From NCBI GenBank assembly GCA_004551485.1, contig SBLD01000015.1, positions 21,879 to 85,878 on the forward strand: DNA of 64,000 nt. The letters are read 5' to 3'. Positions 16,473-26,109 of this stretch are shown here, piece by piece. This DNA is from Billgrantia azerbaijanica. Its GTDB lineage: Bacteria; Pseudomonadota; Gammaproteobacteria; Pseudomonadales; Halomonadaceae. A program made the position numbers and the translations under genes. The notes beneath the pieces were generated by a model. That model ran no database searches. It saw nothing but the letters and a program-made list of their open reading frames with translations, and was not told where the DNA came from. Positions within the stretch are counted from its first letter, which is position 1. Each line of letters opens with the position of its first letter.

Positions 16473-18176
16473 ATGACCTCGACTTCCGTCGCCTCGCCGA
16501 GCTTCGGCGATCTTGCCCTGCTGCCCGCCGTTCTCGCTGCCGTCGAGACCCTGGGTTACGAAACCCCCTCGCCGATCCAGGAGCAGACCATTCCCGCGCT
16601 GCTGGAAGGCCGCGACATGCTGGGCCAGGCACAGACCGGCACCGGCAAGACCGCGGCCTTCGCCCTGCCGCTGCTCTCGCGGCTCGACCTCGCGCGTCGT
16701 GAACCCCAGGTGCTGGTGTTGGCGCCGACCCGTGAACTGGCCCAGCAGGTGGCCGTGTCGTTCAGCAAGTACGGCCAGAACCTCCAGGGCCTGGAAGTGG
16801 CCACCCTGTGCGGCGGCATGGAGTACCGCGACCAACTGTCGGCGCTCAAGCGCGGCGCCCAGGTGGTGGTGGGCACCCCCGGCCGGGTGATCGATCACCT
16901 GGACCGCGGCAGCCTCAAGCTCGACGGCCTGGCCGCCCTGGTGCTCGACGAGGCCGATGAGATGCTGCGCATGGGCTTCATCGACGACGTCAAGCGCGTG
17001 GTTGCCGACACCCCGAGCGACGCCCAGCGGGTGTTCTTCTCGGCGACGCTGCCGGCCGAGATCGAGCGCATCGTCAACCGCTACCTGGTCGACCCGGTGA
17101 AGGTCGCCATCGAGTCGCGTACCACCACCGCCGAGTGCATCGAGCAGCGTCTGGTGCGCGTCGACGGCGGCGCCAAGCTGGAGGCCCTGGCGCGTATCCT
17201 CGAGGTCGAGCCGGTGGACGCCGCCATCGTCTTCGTGCGCACCCGCGCTGCCTGCACCACCCTGATGGAGCAGCTCGCCGCCCGTGGCGTCAACGTGGCG
17301 AGCCTCTCCGGCGATCTCGACCAGAGCCTGCGCGAGCGCACCATCACCCGCCTCAAGCGCGGCAAGGTCGACGTGCTGATCGCCACCGACGTGGCCGCCC
17401 GTGGCCTCGACGTGCCGCGCATCACCCACGTCATCAACTACGACCTGCCCCAGGACAGCGAAGCCTACACCCACCGCATCGGCCGCACCGGCCGTGCCGG
17501 CCGCGACGGGGTGGCGATCACCTTCGCCGGCTTCCGCGAGGGCCGCAAGATCGGCTGGCTGGAGCAGGCCACCGGCCAGAAGATGAGCGAGATGGCGCTG
17601 CCCGACGAGGCCGCCATCCTTGCCCACCGCGACGAGGTCTTCCACCACAAGGTGGTGGCCGCCCTGACCGCGGGCGCCGAGGAGCAGCGTGCCCTGGTGG
17701 AGCGCCTGGTGGAGGAGGGGCACGACCCGCTCGAGCTGGCCTGCGCCTTTGCGCGCCTGGCGCGTGCCGACGAGCCGCCCATCGGCCGCCTGCAGGCGCC
17801 GCGCAAGGAGCGCGCCCCGCGCGAGGGCAAGCCACCGCGTCGCGGCGATCGTGACAATCGGGGCCCCAGCGAGGGCATGACCCGCTATCGCGTCGCCGTG
17901 GGCCACAAGGACGGCGTGAAGCCCGGCCAGCTGGTCGGCGCGCTGGCCAACGAGGGCGGCATCGAGGGCGCGCGCATCGGGCGCATCGACATCCGCAACG
18001 CCTTCTCGGTGGTCGAGCTGCCGAGCGGACTGCCCGCGAGCATCCTGGCCAAGATGGCGCGGGCGCGCGTCGCCGGCCGGCCGCTCGAGATCAGCGAGGA
18101 CCGTGGTGCACCGGAGCGTGCGCCGCGCCGCCGCATCGATGGCGAGGCGCCGATTCGCCGCCGCGAGCGCGCCTGA
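16473..18176 (+). CDS. deaD: DEAD-box ATP-dependent RNA helicase, DeaD/CsdA type
   Basis: 567 residues. All helicase motifs are present in order: Q motif (GYETPSPIQEQTIP), motif I AQTGTGKT, Ia PTRELAQQ, II LDEADEML, III FFSATLP, and VI HRIGRTGRAGR. After the two RecA-like domains comes a charged linker and a C-terminal RNA-binding domain (MTRYRVAVGHKDGVKPGQLV, about 470-545) of the DbpA/CsdA type, then a basic arginine tail. Such helicases unwind structured RNA during ribosome assembly and mRNA decay, especially in the cold. The ATG at 16473 has AAGGTG at 6 bases. DeaD rather than DbpA is chosen for the long C-terminal extension; it is shorter than E. coli DeaD (about 630 residues). Confidence 0.9.
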   Translation: MTSTSVASPSFGDLALLPAVLAAVETLGYETPSPIQEQTIPALLEGRDMLGQAQTGTGKTAAFALPLLSRLDLARREPQVLVLAPTRELAQQVAVSFSKYGQNLQGLEVATLCGGMEYRDQLSALKRGAQVVVGTPGRVIDHLDRGSLKLDGLAALVLDEADEMLRMGFIDDVKRVVADTPSDAQRVFFSATLPAEIERIVNRYLVDPVKVAIESRTTTAECIEQRLVRVDGGAKLEALARILEVEPVDAAIVFVRTRAACTTLMEQLAARGVNVASLSGDLDQSLRERTITRLKRGKVDVLIATDVAARGLDVPRITHVINYDLPQDSEAYTHRIGRTGRAGRDGVAITFAGFREGRKIGWLEQATGQKMSEMALPDEAAILAHRDEVFHHKVVAALTAGAEEQRALVERLVEEGHDPLELACAFARLARADEPPIGRLQAPRKERAPREGKPPRRGDRDNRGPSEGMTRYRVAVGHKDGVKPGQLVGALANEGGIEGARIGRIDIRNAFSVVELPSGLPASILAKMARARVAGRPLEISEDRGAPERAPRRRIDGEAPIRRRERA

Positions 18177-18207
18177 TCGCGCCGGGCCCGACCCGGCAAG
18201 CACCCGA

Positions 18208-18240
18208 CAGCCCCCGTACCGCCCTGCGGTACGGGGGCTG
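18208..18240 (+). terminator. Strong hairpin after the helicase gene
   Basis: Perfect 14-base-pair stem (CAGCCCCCGTACCG and its complement, 5-base loop) 31 bases after the helicase stop and 38 before the convergent ArgE stop. No T-run follows, so termination may also need Rho. Confidence 0.6.
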
Positions 18241-18278
18241 CGCGTTGATGGGGAGCGGAGAACGGGAGAGGCGCGCCG

Positions 18279-19436
18279 TCAGGCGCGGGCGAGCCGCTGG
18301 CCCAGCGCGGCCATGAAGTCCATGCCGGCCTCGAGCTGCGCCACCTCGAGATACTCGTCGGGCTGGTGGGCCTGAGCGATGCTGCCCGGGCCGCAGATCA
18401 CCGTGGGCAGGCCTTCGCGCTGGAACTGGCCCGCCTCGGTGGCGTAGGCCACGGCGCCGGTCGGCCGCTCGCCGAGCAGTTCGCGGCACAGCGCCAGCAC
18501 CTCGGCGTTGTTGTCGTCGGCGAGCGCTGGCACCGTGGTATTGAGCGCCTCGGTGACGATGGCCGCCTCCGGGGCGCGGCGGCGCATCTCGGCCTCGAGC
18601 CGTTCGGCATGGGCGTTCACCCGGCCGAGCAGGTCCTCGAAGCGGTCCTGGGGCAGGTGGCGGATCTCCCACTCGAAGGTGCACTCGCGGGCCATGATGT
18701 TGATCGCCGTGCCGCCGGCGATCTTGCCGACGTGCAGGCTCGAGTGCACCACGTTGAAGGCCTCGTCGACGCGCCCCTCGGCCTTGAGTTCGGTCATCAG
18801 CTCCTCGATCCGGGTCACCAGCCGTGCCGCCACGTGGATGGCCGAGACGCCCTGGTCGATCTGGCTGGAGTGGGACGCCCGGCCGGTCACCGTGGTGCGC
18901 AGGTTGGTGGCCCCCTTGTGGGCCACCACCGGATGCATCAGCGTCGGCTCGCCGACGATCACCGCCGCCGGGCGCGGGTGGTCGGCGAGCAGCCGCTCGA
19001 TCATGCGCGGCGCGCCGAGACAGCCCACCTCCTCGTCGTAGGAGAGGGCCAGCCAGATCGGCTTCTCGAGCGGCAGTTCGACCCAGGCCGGCACCTGGGC
19101 CAGCGCGCAGGCGAGAAAGCCCTTCATGTCGCAGGTGCCGCGGCCGTAGAGGCGGCCGTCGCCCTTGTCGACGAGGGCGAAGGGATCGCTGGACCAGGGC
19201 TGGCCATCCACCGGCACCACGTCGGTGTGGCCGGAGAGCACCACGCCGCCAGCGACATCGGGGCCGATGCGCGCCAGCAGGTTGGCCTTACGGCCGTCGT
19301 CGCTTTCGATGCGCCAGTAGGGCACGTCGTGGGTGTCGAGGTAGGCCTCGACCCATTCGATCAGGGCGAGGTTGGAATCGCGCGACACGGTGGCAAAGCC
19401 CACCAGCGTCTCGAGCAGCGTCTTGGCGGTCGTCAT
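18279..19436 (-). CDS. argE: Acetylornithine deacetylase (M20 family)
   Basis: 385 residues, the usual ArgE length. ArgE removes the acetyl group from N-acetylornithine in arginine synthesis. Zinc-site motifs of the M20 family are clear: VVLSGHTDVVPVDG (His and catalytic Asp, about residue 70), RGTCDMKGFLACAL (bridging Asp, about 101) and LSYDEEVGCLGAP (catalytic Glu plus ligand, about 135). The DVVPVDGQPWSSDPF segment is characteristic of ArgE rather than DapE. Single gene on this strand, convergent with the helicase and divergent from the DUF1428 gene. The ribosome site at 19436 is weak. Confidence 0.9.
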   Translation of the reverse strand: MTTAKTLLETLVGFATVSRDSNLALIEWVEAYLDTHDVPYWRIESDDGRKANLLARIGPDVAGGVVLSGHTDVVPVDGQPWSSDPFALVDKGDGRLYGRGTCDMKGFLACALAQVPAWVELPLEKPIWLALSYDEEVGCLGAPRMIERLLADHPRPAAVIVGEPTLMHPVVAHKGATNLRTTVTGRASHSSQIDQGVSAIHVAARLVTRIEELMTELKAEGRVDEAFNVVHSSLHVGKIAGGTAINIMARECTFEWEIRHLPQDRFEDLLGRVNAHAERLEAEMRRRAPEAAIVTEALNTTVPALADDNNAEVLALCRELLGERPTGAVAYATEAGQFQREGLPTVICGPGSIAQAHQPDEYLEVAQLEAGMDFMAALGQRLARA

Positions 19437-19569
19437 GGGGAAATCCCGAGGCGGTGATTGGCCTCAGGGTAACACGGCGGGCCGTGGGGCTGGCCAACCC
19501 CGGCCGGCATCCGCCACGCTATGCTTGGATAAGATGCCAACGGCTCTCTCGATGACGGAGGAGCGCGCC

Positions 19570-19929
19570 ATGAGCTATGTCGATGCCTTCGTCCTGCCGG
19601 TGCCCCTCGGCCGGCTGGACGATTACTTGCGCCTGGCCCGCCGGGCCGGCGAGATCTGGAAGGAGTACGGTGCCCTGGAGTACGTCGAGTGCGTGGGCGA
19701 CGACGTCAGGCCCGGCGAGCTCACCTCCTTCCACGACAGTGTCAAGCTGGAGGCCGGCGAGACGGTGATCTTCGCCTGGGTGCGCTATGCCACCCGCGCC
19801 GATCGCGATCGCATCCTCGAGGAGGTGATGAACGACCCACGCCTGGCCGACATGATGGATCACGCCAAGCTGCCCTTCGACGTCAAGCGGCTGTTCTGGG
19901 GTGGCTTCATGGAGCGCATCCGGCTGTGA
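19570..19929 (+). CDS. DUF1428 family protein (YbaA-like)
   Basis: 119 residues of the ferredoxin-like dimeric alpha/beta-barrel family that includes E. coli YbaA. Recognisable by the opening YVDAFVLPVPLGRLDDYLRL, the central ALEYVECVGDD and the end PFDVKRLFWGGFMERI. Function is not known for any member; the fold resembles antibiotic-monooxygenase-like barrels. The ATG at 19570 has GGAGGAG at 8 bases. Divergent from argE, convergent with glnA. After the stop there is a run of GC-rich self-complementary sequence but no clear terminator. Confidence 0.88.
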   Translation: MSYVDAFVLPVPLGRLDDYLRLARRAGEIWKEYGALEYVECVGDDVRPGELTSFHDSVKLEAGETVIFAWVRYATRADRDRILEEVMNDPRLADMMDHAKLPFDVKRLFWGGFMERIRL

Positions 19930-20056
19930 GGGAAGGGCGCCTGCCGGCGCCATGCCCGCGGCCGCCGGCGCCACGCGCGGCGGCCGTTTGCCTGACCAGG
20001 GGCGTGCCACCCCCGTTCGAGCCGACCTTCGCGAACATCGACGCCGGGACGTGCCG

Positions 20057-21469
20057 TCAGGCGTCGAAATACAGGGCGAACTCGTAGGGGTGGGGGCGCA
20101 GCCGCAGGGCCGATACCTCGTTTTCCATCTTGTAGTCGATCCAGGTGTCGATCACGTCCTCGGTGAAGACATCGCCCTTGAGCAGGAACTCGTGGTCGTC
20201 TCGCAGGGCCGCCAGGGCTTCTTCCAGGGAGGCCGGTGTCGACGGCACGCCCGCCAGCTCTTCCGGGCTCATCGCGTAGATATCCTTGTCCAGGGGGTCG
20301 CCGGCCTCCAGCTGGTTGCGGATGCCGTCCAGCCCGGCCATCAGCATGGCGGAGAACGCCAGGTAGCCGTTGCAGGTGGGATCGGGGAAGCGCACCTCGA
20401 TGCGTTTGGCCTCGGGGTTGCTTTGATACATGGGAATGCGCACCGCCGCCGAGCGGTTGCGGCTGGAATAGGCAAGGTTGATCGGCGCCTCGAAGCCCGG
20501 CACCAGCCGTCGGTAGCTGTTGGTGGTGGGGTTGGTGAAGGCCGCCAGGGCCGGGGCGTGCTTGATGATGCCGGCGATGTAGTGCAGCGCCAGCGGGCTC
20601 AGGCCCGCATAGCCCTCCCCCGCGAACAGGGGTTGGCCGGCTTTCCACAGGCTCTGGTGCACGTGCATGCCGCTGCCGTTGTCCTGGAACACGGGCTTGG
20701 GCATGAAGGTGACGGTCTTGCCGTGGCGGCGCGCCACGTTCTTGACCGTGTACTTGTACCACATCAGGGCGTCGCCCATCTCCGCCAGGGGCAGGTAGCG
20801 CATGTCGATTTCCGCCTGCCCGGCCGTGGCCACTTCGTGGTGGTGGGCCTCGATCCGGTACCCCAGCGTCGCCATGGTGAGCACCATTTCGGAGCGGATG
20901 TCCTGCAGCGAGTCGGTGGGCGGCACCGGGAAATACCCTTCCTTGTAGCGGGGCTTGTAGCCGAGGTTGGGAAACTCCTCCCGCCCGGTGTTCCACTGGC
21001 CTTCGGCCGAGTCGATGAAGTAGTAGCCGCAGTGCTGATTCTGCTCGTAACGGACATCGTTGAGGATGAAGAACTCGGCTTCCGGGCCAAAGTAGGCGAC
21101 ATCGCCGATGCCGCTCGCCTGCAGGTACTCCGTCGCCTTGCGTGCGATCGAGCGGGGGTCCCGACTGTACTCTGCGCGGGAAACGGGGTCGACGATGTTG
21201 CAGATGAGTGACAGCGTCGGGACGCTGGTGAAGGGATCGAGCGTCGCGGTACGCGGGTCGGGAATCACCAGCATGTCCGAGGCGTGGATGGCTTGCCAGC
21301 CGCGGATCGAGGAGCCGTCGAAGCCCACGCCCGCGTCGAAGACATCCTCGTCCATCTCACTGGCGGGGATGGAGAAATGCTGCCACTGACCGAGGATGTC
21401 GGAAAACTTCAGGTCGACGATGTCGCAGTGCTGATCCCTGGCGAAGTCGATGGCTTGTTGTGGGGTCAT
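20057..21469 (-). CDS. glnA: Glutamine synthetase, type I
   Basis: 470 residues, the length of bacterial GSI, which makes glutamine from glutamate, ammonia and ATP as a dodecamer. Family landmarks are seen: FDGSSIRGW near residue 55, the metal/ATP site EAEFF and [14 protein letters not shown], the glutamate-binding [12 protein letters not shown], and NRSAAVRIP. The regulatory loop [11 protein letters not shown] keeps the Tyr that is adenylylated in the beta subtype, but the flanking residues differ from the usual NLYDLPPEE. It could therefore be a paralogue rather than the main ammonia-assimilation enzyme. The ATG at 21469 follows GGAGGTG; no ntrBC genes lie next to it. Confidence 0.9.
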   Translation of the reverse strand: MTPQQAIDFARDQHCDIVDLKFSDILGQWQHFSIPASEMDEDVFDAGVGFDGSSIRGWQAIHASDMLVIPDPRTATLDPFTSVPTLSLICNIVDPVSRAEYSRDPRSIARKATEYLQASGIGDVAYFGPEAEFFILNDVRYEQNQHCGYYFIDSAEGQWNTGREEFPNLGYKPRYKEGYFPVPPTDSLQDIRSEMVLTMATLGYRIEAHHHEVATAGQAEIDMRYLPLAEMGDALMWYKYTVKNVARRHGKTVTFMPKPVFQDNGSGMHVHQSLWKAGQPLFAGEGYAGLSPLALHYIAGIIKHAPALAAFTNPTTNSYRRLVPGFEAPINLAYSSRNRSAAVRIPMYQSNPEAKRIEVRFPDPTCNGYLAFSAMLMAGLDGIRNQLEAGDPLDKDIYAMSPEELAGVPSTPASLEEALAALRDDHEFLLKGDVFTEDVIDTWIDYKMENEVSALRLRPHPYEFALYFDA

Positions 21470-21860
21470 GGTCGCACCTCCGGTAGGGAGAGATACCACG
21501 GGTAGGCGGGCTCGTTCTGTCGTCGGGGTAGGGGCGCCGTCGGCGAAAGCCAGAGAGGCGGAACTCGCGAGCAGCGATGATCGGCTCTGGGGTGTGGTCG
21601 AGGTCTCCACGGCGCTGCCTGTCACCGCTGACGGTGACCGGCTTCCAGGGGGAGACCCCGATGCCAGGTGACTGCCACGCCAAGGACATGTGCCCAGCCT
21701 GCGTATATAAACGTATAGCCAATGGCGGGCGGGGTGTGGGTTATTGCTTCACGGGGAAGCGTGCGGCCGGAGCGTGCGTCTGCCCGGAGGGGGCTCGGTG
21801 CGCCGACCGCGAGCGCACGTTCGGGCGAACTGGTTAGGCCGCCCTGCCTGCTGCCAGTGC
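21470..21860. other. 391-base non-coding stretch upstream of glnA
   Basis: No convincing gene. Contains an A+T-rich spot at 21702-21717 with a direct repeat CGTATA-N4-CGTATA that could be part of the glnA promoter, about 235 bases before the start. No clear sigma-54 (GG-N10-GC) site was found by eye. Confidence 0.5.
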
Positions 21861-22721
21861 TCACTCCCGCTCGTCCCGCGTCGCGCGCAGCAGTACCCCG
21901 TCCATGCCCCGCGTGCCCAGGACTCGCTTCAGCGCCGCGAACAGGTGGGTGGGCAGCGTGACGGCGTAGCGGGGCCGCGGACGGCGGCTCTCCAGGGCGT
22001 GGATGAGCTTGGCCACCACCGCGTCGGGGCCCAGCGTGAAGAGGCCCTTACCGTCCTGACTGGCCAGGCGGGCCTCCACCTTGCGATAGGTGTCGGCATG
22101 GGCGCTGTGGGCGGTATCGATGTTCGCCTGGAAGGCGCGGTAGGCGTTCTCGCGGAAGCGGCTGGTGATGGGGCCGGGCTGGATCAGGCTGACATGGATG
22201 CCGCTGCCCTTGAGCTCCTGGCGCAGGGTGTCGGTGAGCCCCTCGAGGGCGAACTTGGAGCAGACGTAGGCGCCGCGATAGGGCAGGGCGGCGAAGCCCA
22301 GGACCGAGCTGTTCTGCACGATGCGGCCGTGGCCCTGGGCGCGCATCATCGGCAGGACCCGGGCGGTGAGGTCGTGGGTCCCCAGCAGGTTGGTTTCCAG
22401 CTGTTGCCGCAGCACCGCCCGGGACAGGTCTTCCACCGCACCGGGCTGACCGTAGGCGCCGTTGTTGAACAGCGCCGTCAGCCGTCCCTCGGTCCGCTCC
22501 CGCACCGTCGTGACCGCGCTCTCGATCGAGGCGCTGTCGGTGAGGTCCAGGGGCAGGGCCTCCAGGCCTTCCTCGCGGAGTCGGGCGACGTCCGCCTCGC
22601 GGCGGGCCGTGGCGAAGACCCGCCAGCCGCGCCTCGCCAGGGCATGGGCCGCGGCATGGCCGATACCGCTGGAGCAGCCCGTGATCAGCAGGCTGCGCGT
22701 CGTCTCTCGGGCGTCTGACAT
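21861..22721 (-). CDS. Short-chain dehydrogenase/reductase
   Basis: 286 residues, classical SDR. Cofactor loop ITGCSSGIGHAA (about 13-24), structural motif in ALFNNGAYGQPGA (NNGA instead of the more usual NNAG, a variant common in this long subgroup), catalytic Ser in VQNSSVLGFAA, and Tyr/Lys in YVCSKFALEG. The FATARREADVARLREEGLE and VTLPTHLFAALKRVLGTR segments place it with retinol-dehydrogenase-like or SDR family oxidoreductases acting on lipophilic alcohols, but no substrate can be named. The ATG at 22721 has AAGGAG at 6 bases. It lies 79 bases downstream of sbcC's... upstream neighbour region in reverse: sbcC ends at 22801, so it may be transcribed from its own promoter in that short gap or by read-through. 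Confidence 0.88.
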   Translation of the reverse strand: MSDARETTRSLLITGCSSGIGHAAAHALARRGWRVFATARREADVARLREEGLEALPLDLTDSASIESAVTTVRERTEGRLTALFNNGAYGQPGAVEDLSRAVLRQQLETNLLGTHDLTARVLPMMRAQGHGRIVQNSSVLGFAALPYRGAYVCSKFALEGLTDTLRQELKGSGIHVSLIQPGPITSRFRENAYRAFQANIDTAHSAHADTYRKVEARLASQDGKGLFTLGPDAVVAKLIHALESRRPRPRYAVTLPTHLFAALKRVLGTRGMDGVLLRATRDERE

Positions 22722-22800
22722 TCTTGTCTCCTTCGCACCAGCTGCGGCTCCCTGGGCGGTCGATCGCGGTAACGGACCATGCCACTCAGTGGCGCCTTTC

Positions 22801-25800
22801 TCACACGCTGACCAGCCGCGCCCGGCTGGTGCCGTTGCCGAGCGGCTCCACCCGGATCTGCACCGGGATGCGCTCGTGCATCTCCTGCACGTGGGAGATC
22901 ACCCCCACGCGGCGGCCCAGCGCCTGCAGGCCGTCGAGGGCCTCCATGGCCAGCGCCAGCGACTGCGGGTCGAGGCTGCCGAAGCCCTCGTCGATGAACA
23001 GCGATTCGATGGTGAGCTCGCCGGAGGCCATCGACGCCAGCCCCAGGGCGAGCGCCAGCGAGACCAGGAAGGTCTCGCCGCCGGAGAGCGAGTGCACCGA
23101 GCGGCGTTCGTCGCCCATGTCGTGATCCACCACCAGCAGGCCGAGCTCGCTGCCGCCGCGGGCCAGGCGGTAGCGGCGGCTGAGGCCGGCCAGGTGGGCG
23201 TTGGCGTGCTCCAGCAGTTGCTCCAGGTTGTAGGCCTGGGCGATGCGCCGGAACGCCTTGCCGTCGGCGGAGCCGATCAGCTCGCTGATCTGGCCCCAGC
23301 GGCGGTATTCGGCGCGCGCGACTTCCAGTTCGGCCTGGCCTTCTTGCTGACGTTCGCGGCGGCGGTCGTCGTCACTCAGGGCGTAGGCGGCCGCATCGCG
23401 TTGCTTGTGCGCCGCTTCGAGCCGGGGAACGAGCGACTGTCGCTCCTCGTCCAGCGCCTCGCGGCGCCGCTGGATCTCGGCCTCGACGACGGCTCCCAGC
23501 AGTGCCTCGTCGGTCGCCTCTCGCGCGTCGAGCAGTGCCGGGTGGCGGCGGTGCGTCAGCAGCGCCCGCTGCCGCTCGGCCAGGGTGGCGACGGCGCGCT
23601 GGCGGGCCTGTTCGGCCGCCTCGATGCGGCGCTCCTCCTCGCGGGCCTCTGCTTCGGGCTGGGCCAGCAGCCGGGCCAGGGTGGCATCGTCGAGCTCGGG
23701 GTGGGCTCGGCGCCACTCGGTCAGTTGGCGATCCAGGGTGTCGCGTTCCTGGCGTAGTCGGGCGAGTTGGTCGGCTTCGTATTGCGCCTGCTGGGCGAGC
23801 TGCTGCTGCCGCTGCTGGGCGTCATGGAGCTCGGCAAGCGCCGCGTCCCGAGCCTGGCGTGCCTGCTCCTGATGCTGATCCAGCCGTTGCTGCCAGGCGT
23901 CCGGCGAGGCGTGCTCGCCGAGCAGGGCCTTGAGTTCGGCCTCGATCCTGTCGCGTTGCTGACGCAGGGAAGGGAGCTGGTCGGCCAGCTTCGCCAGCGC
24001 CGTCTCGAGGTCGATACGCTGTGTCTCGAGTCGGGCCAGCTGGATCTCACCCTGGCGCAGCCGTTCCTCCAGCGGAGCCAACTGGGTCTCGGCCTGGGCC
24101 AGCTCCTGCAGCGTCCGTTCGTGGCGCCGTCGTGCCGCGTCGCTGTCGCGTCGCTGTGTCGCCAGCCAGGCGTCGCGTTCGGCGGTGTCGATGGCGGAAA
24201 GCTCCGGGTGCAGCGGATGGTCGGCGAGGGCCTGGCGGGCTTCGGCCAGGCGCTGCTCGGCGTCCCGCAGGTCGCGGCGGTGCTGCGTCAGGGTGGCCTC
24301 GACGGCGCGGTATTCGCCCAGCAGGTCGTCGCGCTGCCGTTGGGCCTCGTCGCGTGCCTGTTGGGCCTGTGCCAGCTGGCGCTCCTCTTCTGCCTGCTGG
24401 GCGGCGAGTTGGGTGGCTTCCGGCGCCTCCGGCGGCTGGCGGCGCCAGGGGTGGTCGTGGCCGCCGCACACCGGGCAGGGCTCGCCCTCCCGCAGGCTTT
24501 CGCGCAGCTTGGCCACGCTTTCGCTGCGCACGGCGCGGCTGCGTTCGATCACCTCGCGTACGCTGTGGAAGTGCGCCTCCCGCGCGTCGAGGCGCTGGCG
24601 AGCGGCCTGGCCCTGCTCCATCAGCTGCGCCTGGCGCGTTTCATCATCGCTGACGCGGTCAGCCAGCTGGCGGTGCGCCTGTTGGGTGCGGCAGGCCGCC
24701 TGCCAGCGGCTTTCCAGCTCGCCCAGGGCCAAGTGGCGCCGCGCGGCCCGGTCATGCTCGCGCTGTATCGCCTGGCGGGCACCGTTGAGATTTTCGTGAT
24801 CGCCCAGCAGTCGACGCAGGGTGGCCTGCCACTGGTCGCGCTGATCCTGGATCTGACGTTGCTTGCCCTCGGCCTGTTGGCGCTGCTCGGCGAGTTGGTT
24901 GGCTTGCTGCTGGTGCTCGTGACGCTGCGTCTCCACATCCGCCAGCCGCTGTTCATGCTGGGCGAGCGCCTGGGCCTGGTCGCGCGCCTCGCGCAGGGTG
25001 GGCTCGGCCTGGTGGCGCGCGTCGTTGGCGGCGGCCAACGCCCGTTCGGCCTGTTCCCGCTTGTCGGTGGCGGTCTGTTGCGCGGTCTTGGCCGCTTCCA
25101 GTGCCTGATACGTGTCGGCGTGGGTCTTTTCCAGGGCGGCGATCTCGTCGGGTAACGTCGCCTGGCGGGAGAGGGCGTGGTGTCGTGGGGCGATCAGACG
25201 TCGCCAGTCGCGGTCGCGGCGCTGGGGAGCGAGCGCTTGCCAGGCGTCTTCGGCCCTTTGCTGCGTCTCCTGGCCCTGACGATAGGCGTCGCGAAGGCGG
25301 GCGTCGTCGTCGTGCCAGCGCTGACGTGCCTTGAGCGCTTCTTCCTGCCTCTGCAGGTGAGTGAGGGCTTGCTGGGTGGCCGCGGCGGCCTGCTCCAGTT
25401 CGGCGCGCGCCTCGGGATCGGCGGGCAGGTCGTCGGCGAGCTTGGCCTCCAGCGCCTCGACGTGCTTCCTCGCCTCGCTGGCGCGGCGGTAGGCGGCGAT
25501 GGAGATCCGCGAGTACTCGGCGGTGCCGGTCAGGCGCTCGAGCAGGTCGCTGCGCGCGTTGTCGTCGGCCTGCAGGAAGGCGGCGAATTCGCTCTGGGCG
25601 AGCAGCACGGCGCGGGTGAACTGGTCGAAGCTGAGCCCCAGGCGCTCGGGCAGCAGGCGGTCGAACTCGCGCTTCTGGGCGGTGAGCAGGCGGTCGTCGT
25701 CGAGGTCGGTGAGCGACTGCTCCACGGCCTGCAGCCGGCCGCCGACCTTCTCCCGGGCGCGGCGCACGGCCCAGCGGGCGCGGTAGCGGCGGCCGTCGCG

Positions 25801-26109
25801 GCCCAGGAAGTCCACCTCGGCGTGGCCGCTGGCGGTGCCGCGGCGCAGCAGGGTGCGCGGGTCGGCGGTGCTCACCGTCGCGTCGCCCACGTCGGGCAGC
25901 GGGGCGTCGCGGCCGGGGGCCTGACGCAGGCGCGGCGTGTTGCCGTAGAGCGCCAGGCACAGGGCGTCGAGCAGGGTGCTCTTGCCGGCGCCGGTGGGGC
26001 CGGTGATGGCGAACAGCCCGGCGTCGGCGAGCGGCTGCGCGGTGAAGTCGAGTTCCAGGGGGCCGGGCAGGGAGGCGAGGTTGGCCAGACGCAGGGCGAG
26101 GATCTTCAT
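22801..26109 (-). CDS. sbcC: SbcC nuclease subunit, SMC-type ATPase
   Basis: 1102 residues. Walker A ITGPTGAGKSTLLD lies at about 35-48; two long coiled-coil arms rich in Gln, Arg and Glu flank a central zinc hook GEPCPVCGGHDH near residue 545; the C-terminal half-site has LSGGETFLVSLALALG and Walker B ESLFIDEGFGSLD. With SbcD it forms the SbcCD (Mre11-Rad50-like) complex that cuts DNA hairpins and protein-blocked ends during repair and replication. The ATG overlaps the sbcD stop by four bases (ATGA) behind a GAGGAG site, so the two are translationally coupled. Long frames on the opposite strand here are GC-content artefacts. Confidence 0.95.
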   Translation of the reverse strand: MKILALRLANLASLPGPLELDFTAQPLADAGLFAITGPTGAGKSTLLDALCLALYGNTPRLRQAPGRDAPLPDVGDATVSTADPRTLLRRGTASGHAEVDFLGRDGRRYRARWAVRRAREKVGGRLQAVEQSLTDLDDDRLLTAQKREFDRLLPERLGLSFDQFTRAVLLAQSEFAAFLQADDNARSDLLERLTGTAEYSRISIAAYRRASEARKHVEALEAKLADDLPADPEARAELEQAAAATQQALTHLQRQEEALKARQRWHDDDARLRDAYRQGQETQQRAEDAWQALAPQRRDRDWRRLIAPRHHALSRQATLPDEIAALEKTHADTYQALEAAKTAQQTATDKREQAERALAAANDARHQAEPTLREARDQAQALAQHEQRLADVETQRHEHQQQANQLAEQRQQAEGKQRQIQDQRDQWQATLRRLLGDHENLNGARQAIQREHDRAARRHLALGELESRWQAACRTQQAHRQLADRVSDDETRQAQLMEQGQAARQRLDAREAHFHSVREVIERSRAVRSESVAKLRESLREGEPCPVCGGHDHPWRRQPPEAPEATQLAAQQAEEERQLAQAQQARDEAQRQRDDLLGEYRAVEATLTQHRRDLRDAEQRLAEARQALADHPLHPELSAIDTAERDAWLATQRRDSDAARRRHERTLQELAQAETQLAPLEERLRQGEIQLARLETQRIDLETALAKLADQLPSLRQQRDRIEAELKALLGEHASPDAWQQRLDQHQEQARQARDAALAELHDAQQRQQQLAQQAQYEADQLARLRQERDTLDRQLTEWRRAHPELDDATLARLLAQPEAEAREEERRIEAAEQARQRAVATLAERQRALLTHRRHPALLDAREATDEALLGAVVEAEIQRRREALDEERQSLVPRLEAAHKQRDAAAYALSDDDRRRERQQEGQAELEVARAEYRRWGQISELIGSADGKAFRRIAQAYNLEQLLEHANAHLAGLSRRYRLARGGSELGLLVVDHDMGDERRSVHSLSGGETFLVSLALALGLASMASGELTIESLFIDEGFGSLDPQSLALAMEALDGLQALGRRVGVISHVQEMHERIPVQIRVEPLGNGTSRARLVSV

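Noticed and set aside
16142-16473. Short open frames in the helicase leader
   Set aside because: No ribosome site and no similarity; inside a region better explained as a leader.
21470-21860. Sigma-54 promoter of glnA
   Set aside because: No GG-N10-GC pair with the right spacing was found by eye.
22462-25155. Long plus-strand open frames opposite sbcC
   Set aside because: They mirror the SbcC coiled coils and have no motif of their own.
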